A DNA stretch of 25,897 nt from Clostridia bacterium (GTDB lineage: Bacteria; Bacillota; Clostridia; Christensenellales; DTU072). Location of the stretch: positions 1 to 25,897 of the forward strand of contig JAQVTZ010000006.1 of NCBI GenBank assembly GCA_028699795.1, read 5' to 3'. The position numbers and the translations under genes are program-made. Shown piece by piece: positions 7,902 through 15,721 of this stretch (the first letter of the stretch is position 1; every line of letters begins with the position of its first letter). The notes beneath the pieces were generated by a model. The model had not been told where the DNA came from. It ran no database searches and saw only the letters and a program-made list of their open reading frames with translations.

Positions 7902-8659
7902 ACCAGTTTAAAAAATCTCCTCGCGTTTCCGGAGGTCAACTGAGGGATATCTCTGTCGGGAAACCACTGTTGTATCTTATCGGAAACCAATGATATATAT
8001 TTGGGGTAGTTGTCTTTGCCGCGGTAAGGGACGGGTGTCATATAAGGGCAATCCGTTTCCAGCATCAATTTTTCTTTAGGTACGGCTCTTACAACCGGCT
8101 CTTTGTTGGCATTTTTGAAGGTTACCGCGCCGCCGAACGAGAAGTACGCCTCTAGTTTTGCAAACTCTCTTACCATCTCCGCGCTTCCGCTGTAACAATG
8201 CAAAATGAAGCCGTACTCCAGTTTAGTAGGATTGTTTTTAAGAAGTGAGAGCATGTCGCTGTAAGCGTCCCGAAGATGAATAATCACGGGCTTTTTTAGC
8301 CCTTGCGCGAGCTCCAGCTGTTCACAGAATACTTTTTTTTGCGTAGCTCTGTCGCTGAGGTCGTAATAATAGTCCAAACCGATTTCGCCGTAAGCAACCA
8401 CTTTCGGGTCTTTTGCCATTGCGCAAAATCTGTCGTAGTCGTCTTGAGTCGCGCTCTTTGCGTCATGGGGGTGGATGCCGACGGCGGCAAACATTTTACC
8501 GTAACGGGCGGCAAGCGTGAAAGCTGTTTCGGAAGACTCTCTGTCGTAGCCGACATTGATAATATGCGAAAGGTTGTCTTGCGGCATCGATAGGGCAATA
8601 CTTTCGGCATGCGGTAAAAGCCGCTCATCATTGATGTGCGCGTGCGTATCTATTAACAT
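7898..8659 (-). CDS. tatD: TatD-family metal-dependent deoxyribonuclease
   Basis: A 253-residue TIM-barrel metal-dependent hydrolase; TatD proteins are 3'-5' DNA exonucleases with proposed roles in DNA repair and turnover. Metal-binding motifs are visible in order: 'DTHAHIND' (4-11), 'YGEIGLDYYYD', 'HLRDA', 'LHCYSGS' and 'ETDCPYMTP'. The start at 8659 is chosen because the protein then begins 'MLIDTHAH' as in the family, and because this ATG overlaps the metG stop codon by one base (TAATG), a typical coupling arrangement; the longer in-frame extension to 8764 is arginine-rich metG antisense-frame sequence. Its own stop overlaps the next gene by four bases. Confidence 0.96.
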   Translation of the reverse strand: MLIDTHAHINDERLLPHAESIALSMPQDNLSHIINVGYDRESSETAFTLAARYGKMFAAVGIHPHDAKSATQDDYDRFCAMAKDPKVVAYGEIGLDYYYDLSDRATQKKVFCEQLELAQGLKKPVIIHLRDAYSDMLSLLKNNPTKLEYGFILHCYSGSAEMVREFAKLEAYFSFGGAVTFKNANKEPVVRAVPKEKLMLETDCPYMTPVPYRGKDNYPKYISLVSDKIQQWFPDRDIPQLTSGNARRFFKLV

Positions 8660-10608
8660 TATGAAATACTGCTGCCGTTTTCTACAGGTTTTTCGGTTGT
8701 CAGCAAAATTACGCCGTTTTCGTCTTCTGCGCATAAAAGCATGCCCTCGGACACGCAACCGCATAATTTTGCCGGCGCAAGATTGGTAACAACCACGACG
8801 CTTTTCCCTATGGTTTCTTCGGGCTTGTAGTGCTTTGCAATACCGCTTAATATGGTACGCGTTTCGTCGCCGATTTTGACACCGAATTTAAGCAGTTTAT
8901 TGCTTTTTTGCAGTTTTTCGGCGGATACGATTTTGCCTACCTTCAGCTCGACCTTGGCAAAGTCGTCTATTGTTATTTGGGGTTTTGCGTGCGTTATTGG
9001 CTTTTCGGCTGTTTTTGGGTTTTTTGCTTCTGCGGCTTCCATTTGTTTTTCGATAGCGGCAAGCTCTTTTTCGATATCGATTCGGTCAAATAACTTGTCA
9101 GCTTTTGCGATGGTCGTACCGGGTAGCAGTTGGCCGAATTTTACCGTATCATCAAAAGACAAAGGGACGCTTTCGCCAAGGGTAGCAAGAATTTTTGCGG
9201 GCGCTTCAATAAGGAAAGGGGAGAGCATGACAGCAGCAAGCCTGATGCTTTCGGTAAGATTGTAAAGCACGGTACCGAGCCTTTCTTTTTGGGCAGCATC
9301 TTTGGCAAGAATCCACGGTGTTGTTTCGTCGATATACTTGTTGGCTCTGTTGACCAACCTAAAGATTTCGGCAAGCGCTTCGGGAACCAACAACTTGTCC
9401 ATATAGCCTTTTACGGTCTCATACAAGGTATCGGCAATCGCGATAAGCTCGGGATCGTATGTTTTGTCCGGGCAAGAGGGCGCGGGCAGAATACCGCCGA
9501 AGTATTGGTTTACCATTGCCGTTGTGCGGCTGACGAGATTGCCGAGACTGTTGGTGAGATCGGCATTGCGACGGGACAAAAACGCGCGGTTAGAATACAT
9601 GCCATCGTTGCCGAACGGCACTTCGCGCAAAAGATAATAGCGTACGGCGTCTACCGAATATCTTGCCGACAGCTCTACGGGGTCTATGATATTGCCTTTG
9701 GATTTGGAAATTTTGTCGCTTCCCAACAGCAACCAGCCGTGGCCGTAAATTTGTTTGGGCAGGGGGACATCCAACGCCATAAGAATCGCGGGCCAGATAA
9801 TACTGTGGAATCTGACGATTTCTTTGCCCATCATATGGATATCGGCAGGCCAATACTTTTGGAACAGGCTGTCGTCTTCGCCCATATAGCCCAATGCCGT
9901 AATATAATTGGTAAGCGCGTCCAACCAAACATAAACCACATGTTTTTTGTCGAAGGGGACTTCGATACCCCATTGAAACGAAGTGCGTGACACGCAAAGG
10001 TCTTGCAGACCGGGGCGCAAAAAGTTGTTGAGCATCTCGTTTTGGCGGGATTTCGGCTGCAAAAAGTCGGGATTGTTTTCGATTAAATCAATCAATCGGT
10101 CTTGGTATTTACTAAGACGGAAGAAATACGCTTCTTCCTTGGCAAGTTCTACCTCTCTGCCGCAATCGGGGCATTTGCCGTCTACAAGCTGTGTTTTGGT
10201 CCAAAACGATTCACACGGCGTACAATACCAGCCTTCGTAACCGGATTTGTAAATGTCGCCTTTTTCGTAAAGTTTGTTGAATATGTTTTGAACGGCCCGT
10301 TGATGATAGTCGTCGGTCGTACGGATAAATTTGTCGTAGCTTATGCCCAATAGTTTCCACAACTCTTTGAGCGTGTTTATTTGGGCATCCAGATATGTTT
10401 TGACTTCTATCTTTTTTGATTGGGCAACTTTCTCTATTTTTTGTCCGTGTTCGTCGGTGCCCGTAAGATAAAACACATCGAACCCGTCCATCCGTTTGAA
10501 ACGCGCCAAAGCGTCGCAAACGACGGTGGTATAACATGTTCCCAGATGCCATTTGCCGCTGGGATAATAAATGGGTGTGGTGATATAATATTTCCTTTTT
10601 GTCTTCAT
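8659..10608 (-). CDS. metG: Methionine--tRNA ligase (MetRS)
   Basis: A 649-residue class I aminoacyl-tRNA synthetase that charges tRNA-Met. Features in order: Rossmann-fold signature region at 16-30 in which the usual HIGH is 'HLGT' (21-24); a single zinc-knuckle with Cys129/Cys132 and Cys146/Cys149; 'DALTNYI' in the methionine pocket; 'KISKS' (299-303); an anticodon-binding helical domain; a charged linker of about 505-550; and a C-terminal EMAP-II/Trbp111-type tRNA-binding domain ('VELKVGKIVSAEKL' to the end) that usually mediates dimerisation or tRNA capture. AGAGG six bases before the ATG supports the start. It lies 38 bp after the phospholipase-like gene and overlaps tatD by one base. 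Confidence 0.98.
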   Translation of the reverse strand: MKTKRKYYITTPIYYPSGKWHLGTCYTTVVCDALARFKRMDGFDVFYLTGTDEHGQKIEKVAQSKKIEVKTYLDAQINTLKELWKLLGISYDKFIRTTDDYHQRAVQNIFNKLYEKGDIYKSGYEGWYCTPCESFWTKTQLVDGKCPDCGREVELAKEEAYFFRLSKYQDRLIDLIENNPDFLQPKSRQNEMLNNFLRPGLQDLCVSRTSFQWGIEVPFDKKHVVYVWLDALTNYITALGYMGEDDSLFQKYWPADIHMMGKEIVRFHSIIWPAILMALDVPLPKQIYGHGWLLLGSDKISKSKGNIIDPVELSARYSVDAVRYYLLREVPFGNDGMYSNRAFLSRRNADLTNSLGNLVSRTTAMVNQYFGGILPAPSCPDKTYDPELIAIADTLYETVKGYMDKLLVPEALAEIFRLVNRANKYIDETTPWILAKDAAQKERLGTVLYNLTESIRLAAVMLSPFLIEAPAKILATLGESVPLSFDDTVKFGQLLPGTTIAKADKLFDRIDIEKELAAIEKQMEAAEAKNPKTAEKPITHAKPQITIDDFAKVELKVGKIVSAEKLQKSNKLLKFGVKIGDETRTILSGIAKHYKPEETIGKSVVVVTNLAPAKLCGCVSEGMLLCAEDENGVILLTTEKPVENGSSIS

Positions 10609-10646
10609 ATTTCCTCTCTGTTGATTTTCGGTAAAAATGCGTTGGT

Positions 10647-11642
10647 TTATTCTTTGTTATCTAGGGAGTCTTCGATAGGAGGCATAATATCTGCAGGTGC
10701 GTTCTGCGTTGTCAATTCTTCGTTGTAACCGCCGTTATAATTGATATCGAAGAACTCCTTAGGCATTCGGACACCGTGAAAGATTTGCTCGTTCGCCATT
10801 TGGATTGCTTTCCGCCCTTTTGCAATAGACAAGTCCAGCATCTCGGGAAAAGAATAGTCTACGGTTGGACAATCTAGCGGTGTATCTACGGCTTTGTAAG
10901 GTGTTTTGTTTAAGTTGAGATAATCGTATCTGGTTTCTAAGGTTCTGGGTCGCAAAGCAGCAAGCAAAAGATGCTCCGCTTTTAAATAATTATCCAATTT
11001 AACAAACAATTTATATCTTAATTTGCCATTGTTGTGACGGTGGCATAAGAATACCAGCAACCTGTAGAAGAAGAAGGATTTGTCTACATCCCGATAGGTT
11101 AGGCGAAAACGGAACAGCTCTTTATTCACCTGCAAATAATACTTTTTTACCACATTGCGGAATTTTCTTGTTCCGCCCACATGCTTAATGCAATTTGCAT
11201 TTTTACCTTTCAGCAAAAAATTCCCTACAAAAGCATCCATTTCGGTTTCGACAATTGTATGCAGACAATTGTTGAGTATGGGGTCGAACTTCAGCTTCAT
11301 ACGATACGCGACATAATGATAGACATAGGGATGTACGATAGAATCTGCCGCATAATGGGTAAGACAACCTAAAAAATAGGCATATATTGCGCCGTCCGTT
11401 TGGTGCGATGCAAGGTAGTCCGCGGCATTTGCGAGTCCCGCATAAACATATTTGGTGTGTAACAGTTCGCCGTAGTTCTTTTTTTCTTCATCTTTTTCGA
11501 GCATCAAACCCATTAAAATATCGGGCCCTTGCGCTCCCAAAGTATAAAGTTTTTTGTAAGGCAAAATAAGCTGTTTGGTGCGGTTATCCAGCGATTCGAA
11601 CACCTTTTCGGATACATAATAATGCGTGAGCGTACTAGGCAA
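10647..11642 (-). CDS. Zinc-dependent phospholipase C-like protein
   Basis: A 331-residue protein of the zinc-dependent phospholipase C/S1-P1 nuclease fold group, often found as 'zinc dependent phospholipase C family protein' in clostridia; the actual substrate is not established. Metal-ligand residues are all present: the N-terminal 'MPSTLTHYYV' (His7), 'GAQGPD' (36-41), His62, 'GCLTHYAADSIVHPYV' (His96, Asp100, His104) and 'HTIVETEMD' (His128, Glu132, Asp136). There is no signal peptide, unlike secreted clostridial alpha-toxins, so it probably works inside the cell. The start is a TTG codon at 11642, supported by AAGGAG five to six bases upstream and by the family-typical N-terminus. It is the first gene of the operon with metG, tatD and the radical SAM gene. 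Confidence 0.85.
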   Translation of the reverse strand: MPSTLTHYYVSEKVFESLDNRTKQLILPYKKLYTLGAQGPDILMGLMLEKDEEKKNYGELLHTKYVYAGLANAADYLASHQTDGAIYAYFLGCLTHYAADSIVHPYVYHYVAYRMKLKFDPILNNCLHTIVETEMDAFVGNFLLKGKNANCIKHVGGTRKFRNVVKKYYLQVNKELFRFRLTYRDVDKSFFFYRLLVFLCHRHNNGKLRYKLFVKLDNYLKAEHLLLAALRPRTLETRYDYLNLNKTPYKAVDTPLDCPTVDYSFPEMLDLSIAKGRKAIQMANEQIFHGVRMPKEFFDINYNGGYNEELTTQNAPADIMPPIEDSLDNKE

Positions 11643-11811
11643 AATAACTCCTTATTAGGCAGGGGATGCCGCAATATTAAGGTTAGATACAGTATTATAA
11701 TAGCACAACGGGTAGTTTATTGCAATGATATGTTGGCCTCTGTCATGTTTATTTGCCGACAATTTAGGAAACAATAAAGATATGGATTTCATAAATATGA
11801 ATGGGGATACT

Positions 11812-12153
11812 ATGATCAAAAGAGGAGAGGTGTATTATGCCGATTTAAGTCCGGTTGTTGGCAGCGAACAGGGAGGCGTGCGCCCGGTACTTATCGTGCA
11901 AAATAACATCGGCAATAAATACTCACCTACGGTAATCGCAGCCGCAATCACAAGCCAACTCAACAAAGCAAAACTCCCTACTCATATCGAACTTAGCCTG
12001 TCCAGCGGACTGCCGAAAGACAGCGTCGTTTTATTAGAGCAGATTCGTACCATAGATAAATCGCGTCTGCAAGAAAAGATAGGCGAGCTTCCCGATGAAA
12101 CAATGAGGCATGTCAACAATGCATTGATGATTAGCTTAGGGTTTTTCATATAA
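11812..12153 (+). CDS. mazF: MazF/PemK-family endoribonuclease toxin, no adjacent antitoxin
   Basis: A 113-residue protein of the type II toxin MazF/PemK family, mRNA interferases that cut single-stranded RNA at short sequences. It begins 'MIKRGEVYYADLSPVVGSEQ' and continues with 'GGVRPVLIVQNN', 'TVIAAAIT' and 'LLEQIRTIDKSRL', all hallmarks of the Firmicutes EndoA-like branch, and has the normal length. The ATG at 11812 is chosen for its family-typical N-terminus; in-frame ATGs at 11797 and 11782 are possible. The usual small antitoxin gene just upstream is absent: the 169 bp up to the divergent phospholipase gene hold no credible reading frame. It converges with the O-antigen-ligase-like gene, 33 bp away. 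Confidence 0.9.
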   Translation: MIKRGEVYYADLSPVVGSEQGGVRPVLIVQNNIGNKYSPTVIAAAITSQLNKAKLPTHIELSLSSGLPKDSVVLLEQIRTIDKSRLQEKIGELPDETMRHVNNALMISLGFFI

Positions 12154-12186
12154 AGCGGCCGCTAAATCTTGTAAGGGGGACGGCTT

Positions 12187-13650
12187 TTAGTCGCTTGTCT
12201 TTGCGAGTGATTTTTTTTGCAGTTTTAGACGAAACTTCTTTATTATAATCGGCGTGTTGATGTTGTCGGGGGCGGCTTGTTCAACCGCAACAGAAAGTGT
12301 CAGTAACATAATGAAAAAAGTAGGCGGGATAAACAAAATGGGGTCTATGATACCGTAAGCCTCAAAGATTGCCATAGCGGTGAAAATTGCGGCTTTTTCA
12401 GGGCTGAAAGCGGTTTTGAAAAAAGTAGAGTATCGCGCATAGTAGAAATAAATATAAACAAGCATCCCGACGATGCCAGAGCAAGCTAGTATTTGCAATA
12501 CCGTAGAGTGAAACAGAAACGGCGAATAGCCTACGTGCTGGTCGCCCAAGCCAAAATCCCAGCCTGCGCCGAAAACGGGATTCTCGCTAAATATTTTAAG
12601 ACCGAAGAGGTAAATATCGAATCTGCCGTTATCACTCATGCCCTTAGATAGCATAATGGAGAGAGCGTCATATATTTGTTTATAAAGAACGCCCGCAACG
12701 ACAGCAATGATTAGCACAAAAACGCCTGAAGCAATGATAAGCTGTTTGCGGTTTTCGGTTTTAATAAGGGTATAGAGAAGCATTATGGGGAGTGCGATTC
12801 CTGCAAAAAGCAACGCTCCGCGTGAGCCTGTTATGATGATTGCAAGGTATTGTAATGCCGCAATAATTAAAAATACGAAAGCGTATTTTTTGCGTTTGAG
12901 CATATAATAGAAACTTGCAGGTATCCCTAAAGTAATAGCGGCGGCGGCGGGGTTGGGAGAACTCCAACCCAAATCTAATAATTTATATTTGACTAATTCA
13001 ATAAAGCTATCGGTATTGCCTGTTTGGATGCTGGCTACGGTGATTTGTGCGGTGACAATCAGGGACGAAACAAACATGATTTTTATCATATACTTTAGAA
13101 TATCGTTTTTGTCGCCCTTGCGCTCACGGAAAATTGCCATATAATATGCAAACGAAAAAGCGAGTACCGCCGTTAACGCCACAACAATCAGTGCGGCAGA
13201 AGCGTTTCTACCAGAACGGAACAACCCTCCCAAACTCATGGGGATAAGGAGCAAAAACATCGAAAAAGTAGAGCTTTTGATGTTTTTGGGCATCAACACC
13301 GATTTGATTTTGGGCTTATTGTGAACAAAATTGTATACAATCGCGCCTACCAGCGGTATGGTAAGAAACAACATCCATCCGTATTTGCCCAAGTCTTGTT
13401 GCGTTGTGGATATTGTATACAGAAAAAACCACATAAAAGGGAAAACAGGCATGGTATTTTCGCAAACGGTGAACATGATAATGGTAAGCGAGAGCGTTAC
13501 AAAAAGGAAGGGAATCCATGCGCCAGACAGCCAACCGACAAAAGTAAGCACAGCCAGTAGAACAATATAATAATCGGACAGAAAAAATTTGTTAAGAAAA
13601 GCGCGCGCTTTTGCAATCTTTTCTGTAGATGCAAACTTTGCTTTTGTCAT
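12187..13650 (-). CDS. O-antigen ligase/polymerase-like polytopic membrane protein
   Basis: A 487-residue membrane protein with about ten to twelve hydrophobic segments and the central features of the O-antigen ligase (Wzy_C/WaaL) group: 'WSSPNPAAAAITLGIPA', 'IITGSRGALLFAG', and a large loop ending with 'FHSTVLQILACSGIVGMLVY', where the conserved His and Gly residues sit. In bacteria without lipopolysaccharide such proteins polymerise or attach capsule, teichoic or other surface glycans, or glycosylate proteins; the acceptor here is unknown. Start: GAGG five bases before the ATG at 13650, placed right after the stop of the upstream gene (10-bp gap), rather than the longer in-frame start at 13674. 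It is the last gene of an operon with an unknown protein and an aminotransferase, and no glycosyltransferases are nearby. Confidence 0.85.
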   Translation of the reverse strand: MTKAKFASTEKIAKARAFLNKFFLSDYYIVLLAVLTFVGWLSGAWIPFLFVTLSLTIIMFTVCENTMPVFPFMWFFLYTISTTQQDLGKYGWMLFLTIPLVGAIVYNFVHNKPKIKSVLMPKNIKSSTFSMFLLLIPMSLGGLFRSGRNASAALIVVALTAVLAFSFAYYMAIFRERKGDKNDILKYMIKIMFVSSLIVTAQITVASIQTGNTDSFIELVKYKLLDLGWSSPNPAAAAITLGIPASFYYMLKRKKYAFVFLIIAALQYLAIIITGSRGALLFAGIALPIMLLYTLIKTENRKQLIIASGVFVLIIAVVAGVLYKQIYDALSIMLSKGMSDNGRFDIYLFGLKIFSENPVFGAGWDFGLGDQHVGYSPFLFHSTVLQILACSGIVGMLVYIYFYYARYSTFFKTAFSPEKAAIFTAMAIFEAYGIIDPILFIPPTFFIMLLTLSVAVEQAAPDNINTPIIIKKFRLKLQKKSLAKTSD

Positions 13651-13660
13651 AATTACCTCA

Positions 13661-14254
13661 TTACCTCTTAACAACTCTTAATTCTATAAAAATCAATTTG
13701 CGTGCACCTTTCGGGGTACCGTTAGGATTGCTTTCATAAGCGTAACTCCACTCTAAAAGCATCGAGCCGTTAGTCATGTAGTCTCTTTTGTATCTGCGAC
13801 GGATATAGTCTGCGGTTTCCAAAAGTTCGGCTGTTTCGGCGTGTGATAAAAAGCTCGCATTGCCGTAGTAATTGATAACCCCGTTTTCTTCGATTACCGT
13901 GAGGTCTCGATGGTTATAGGTTAATAAATTCCACAAGTCTTTTTCGACCGCTTCTATCACGGTACGGTGATAGGATACTTCTAAGGTGCCGCTTTTTTCG
14001 GCAAGAAAATAGGGGTAGTAAATAATATAATCGTCAGGAGATAATTTCGAAAGGAGGCTTTTTGCAAAGGCTTCCGCTTCCTCCGAAGAAACCCCAACCT
14101 TACGCGGTAGATTAAAATCGGGACCTTTAAGTACTGCCACGCGAATCGTCCAAAGTTTATCATTTTCGAATGTTTCGGTTCCCGTATAGCGTTTCCATGG
14201 TACCGAATGTAACAAAAGTGTTTGTAGCTCTAAAAAACCTTCCAGCTTATTCAT
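13661..14254 (-). CDS. Hypothetical soluble protein
   Basis: A 197-residue protein that I do not recognise. It has no signal peptide, membrane segment or cysteine motif. The middle contains 'KLSPDDYIIYYPYFLAEKSG' and 'YHRTVIEAVEKDLWNLLTYN', and the C-terminal part 'DYIRRRYKRDYMTNGSMLLE' is basic. The mixed alpha/beta pattern looks like a compact folded domain. It begins seven bases after the aminotransferase stop codon without an obvious ribosome binding site, so translation probably depends on coupling, and it ends ten bases before the start of the O-antigen-ligase-like gene. Codon use looks like the neighbours. No function is proposed. Confidence 0.75.
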   Translation of the reverse strand: MNKLEGFLELQTLLLHSVPWKRYTGTETFENDKLWTIRVAVLKGPDFNLPRKVGVSSEEAEAFAKSLLSKLSPDDYIIYYPYFLAEKSGTLEVSYHRTVIEAVEKDLWNLLTYNHRDLTVIEENGVINYYGNASFLSHAETAELLETADYIRRRYKRDYMTNGSMLLEWSYAYESNPNGTPKGARKLIFIELRVVKR

Positions 14255-14261
14255 ACGGCTT

Positions 14262-15449
14262 TTATTTATAAAGGCCTATCAAATTTGCAAAGGATGGCAT
14301 CGACCTTTGGATAAGAGACGGGTTGACGCAATAGGCAATGCGTACATAACCGGGGCATCCGAAGTCATCACCCGGTACAAGCAACAGCTCGAACTTTTTT
14401 GCTTTTTCGCAAAATGCGTAGGCATCGGGCTCCGGTGATTTGACAAAGAGGTAAAAAGCGCCGTCGGGTTTGATGCAATTGTATCCCAAAGCGGTAAGCC
14501 CGTTGTAAATAGCGTCTCTGTTTTTTGCATAGGCTCGAATGTCGGAAGTCGCATCGATGCATTTTGCAATTACTTTTTGGAAAAGGGCGGGCGCGCATAC
14601 ATACCCCAACGCGCGTCCTGCGCCCGCAATCGCGGCAAAAAGGTCTTTTGCGTCTTCGGACTGAGGACTTACGGCAATATAGCCTATCCTTTCGCCGGGC
14701 AAAGATAACGCCTTACTGTAAGAGTAGCATACGATCGTGTTTTGGTAGTAGTTCATAAGATAGGGCACGCGGACATCTCCGTAAACAAGTTCTCTGTACG
14801 GCTCATCCGAGATAAGATAAATGGGATGCCCGTATTCTTCAGATTTTGCACAGAGAATCGCACATACTTTTTTTATCGTATCTTCGCGGTAAACGACGCC
14901 CGAAGGATTATTGGGAGAATTGATGATGACTGCCTTTGTCGCAGGGGTTACGAGTGTTTGGAATAGGTCCGTGTCGATTTGTAAATCGGTGGGAAACGGT
15001 TTGGATACGACAAGTTTTGCTCCCGCGGCTTCTGCAAACACTTTGTATTCGGGGAAAAAGGGCGCAAAAGCGATGACTTCGTCACCCACTACAACCATCG
15101 CTTTTAGCGTGATGCATAAAGATGCGGCGGCGCCTGCCGTCATATAAATGGAATCCGCCGTAATTGGCACGCCGAATTTTGTTGCGATATGGTTGGCAAC
15201 CGTTTGTCTTACAAGGGGGTCGCCCGGGGCGGAAGTGTAGCCGTGCAGAGCGACGGTATTCCCGCTTTCGGTAAGTTCTTTAATAGCGAGGTCTACCTCG
15301 GGCGGCGCGGGAATGCTGGGATTGCCCAAACTGAAATCAAAGATATTTTCGGCGCCGATTTCTGCGGCTCGTTTTTTTCCGTATTCAAAAATATCTCTTA
15401 TAACAGACCTTACTTTGCCAAGCTTCATCATTTCTTGTGACAGCATCAT
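14262..15449 (-). CDS. Pyridoxal-phosphate-dependent class I/II aminotransferase
   Basis: A 395-residue fold-type I PLP enzyme of the aspartate aminotransferase (AspC-like) group, which moves an amino group between an amino acid and a 2-oxo acid in the cytoplasm. Cofactor-site motifs are clear: 'FSLGNPSIPAPP' at the N-terminus, 'TAGAAASL' (104-111) for phosphate binding, 'INSPNNPSG' (176-184), 'SDEPYRE' with Asp215, and 'SYSKALSLPGERIGY' with the Schiff-base Lys246 and Arg254. Which amino acid is used cannot be told. GGAG four bases upstream supports the start at 15449. It leads a three-gene operon behind the promoter at 15473-15501. Confidence 0.92.
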   Translation of the reverse strand: MMLSQEMMKLGKVRSVIRDIFEYGKKRAAEIGAENIFDFSLGNPSIPAPPEVDLAIKELTESGNTVALHGYTSAPGDPLVRQTVANHIATKFGVPITADSIYMTAGAAASLCITLKAMVVVGDEVIAFAPFFPEYKVFAEAAGAKLVVSKPFPTDLQIDTDLFQTLVTPATKAVIINSPNNPSGVVYREDTIKKVCAILCAKSEEYGHPIYLISDEPYRELVYGDVRVPYLMNYYQNTIVCYSYSKALSLPGERIGYIAVSPQSEDAKDLFAAIAGAGRALGYVCAPALFQKVIAKCIDATSDIRAYAKNRDAIYNGLTALGYNCIKPDGAFYLFVKSPEPDAYAFCEKAKKFELLLVPGDDFGCPGYVRIAYCVNPSLIQRSMPSFANLIGLYK

Positions 15450-15472
15450 TTCTCTCCGTTAAGTTTTTGATA

Positions 15473-15501
15473 ACTATACCATATTTCGCATAAAAACGCA
15501 A
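15473..15501 (-). promoter_or_regulatory. Sigma-A promoter of the aminotransferase operon
   Basis: On the minus strand, TTGCGT (15501-15496), a 17-base spacer, and TATAGT (15478-15473) preceded by TGG (extended -10). The predicted start near 15466 leaves a leader of about 17 bases before the aminotransferase ATG, containing the GGAG ribosome binding site. Confidence 0.65.
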
Positions 15502-15673
15502 CGAAAACATGATTTGGGACGCTCTATTTATAATGATTATTGAAAATAACTTGTGTTGGCAGAATATACGATTTGTGCCGCATAACGACAAAAACCGAAA
15601 TGGAACAGGGTAGTTTGTTTTATTATGAATCACTTTTACATTGTTTTACTCTGTTTTGCTCTTGAATATCTCT

Positions 15674-15702
15674 TTAAAATCAAGTAGAATATTATTTATA
15701 CT
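15674..15702 (+). promoter_or_regulatory. Candidate promoter of the GPH symporter-GH105 operon
   Basis: TTAAAA (15674-15679), 17-base spacer, TATACT (15697-15702), with the start codon 20 bases beyond. The -35 box is imperfect, as expected if an activator is needed. A CTTGA/TCAAG inverted repeat (15661-15665 and 15680-15684) overlaps the -35 region and might be an operator. The rest of the 272-bp divergent gap (15450-15721) holds the opposing aminotransferase promoter and nothing else that I can identify. Confidence 0.4.
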
Positions 15703-15721
15703 AAATTCTTAAGGAGCGACA

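Noticed and set aside
8660..8764. Longer tatD start at 8764
   Set aside because: The additional residues are arginine-rich, overlap the 3' end of metG, and the conserved TatD N-terminus (MLIDTHAH) begins at 8659 where it overlaps the metG stop.
9130..9990. Long plus-strand open frame (286 codons) inside metG
   Set aside because: It lies antisense to an unambiguous metG, has no family motifs, and its composition is the mirror of the metG codons; it is a shadow frame.
11691..11703. TATTATAATA as a bidirectional promoter core between the phospholipase-like gene and mazF
   Set aside because: The -10-like sequence exists on both strands, but no acceptable -35 box is at 16-18 bases on either, so the promoters could not be placed.
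12154..12163. Palindrome AGCGGCCGCT between mazF and the O-antigen-ligase-like gene as a terminator
   Set aside because: It is a loopless 10-base palindrome without a following T-run on either strand, so it cannot be claimed as an intrinsic terminator.
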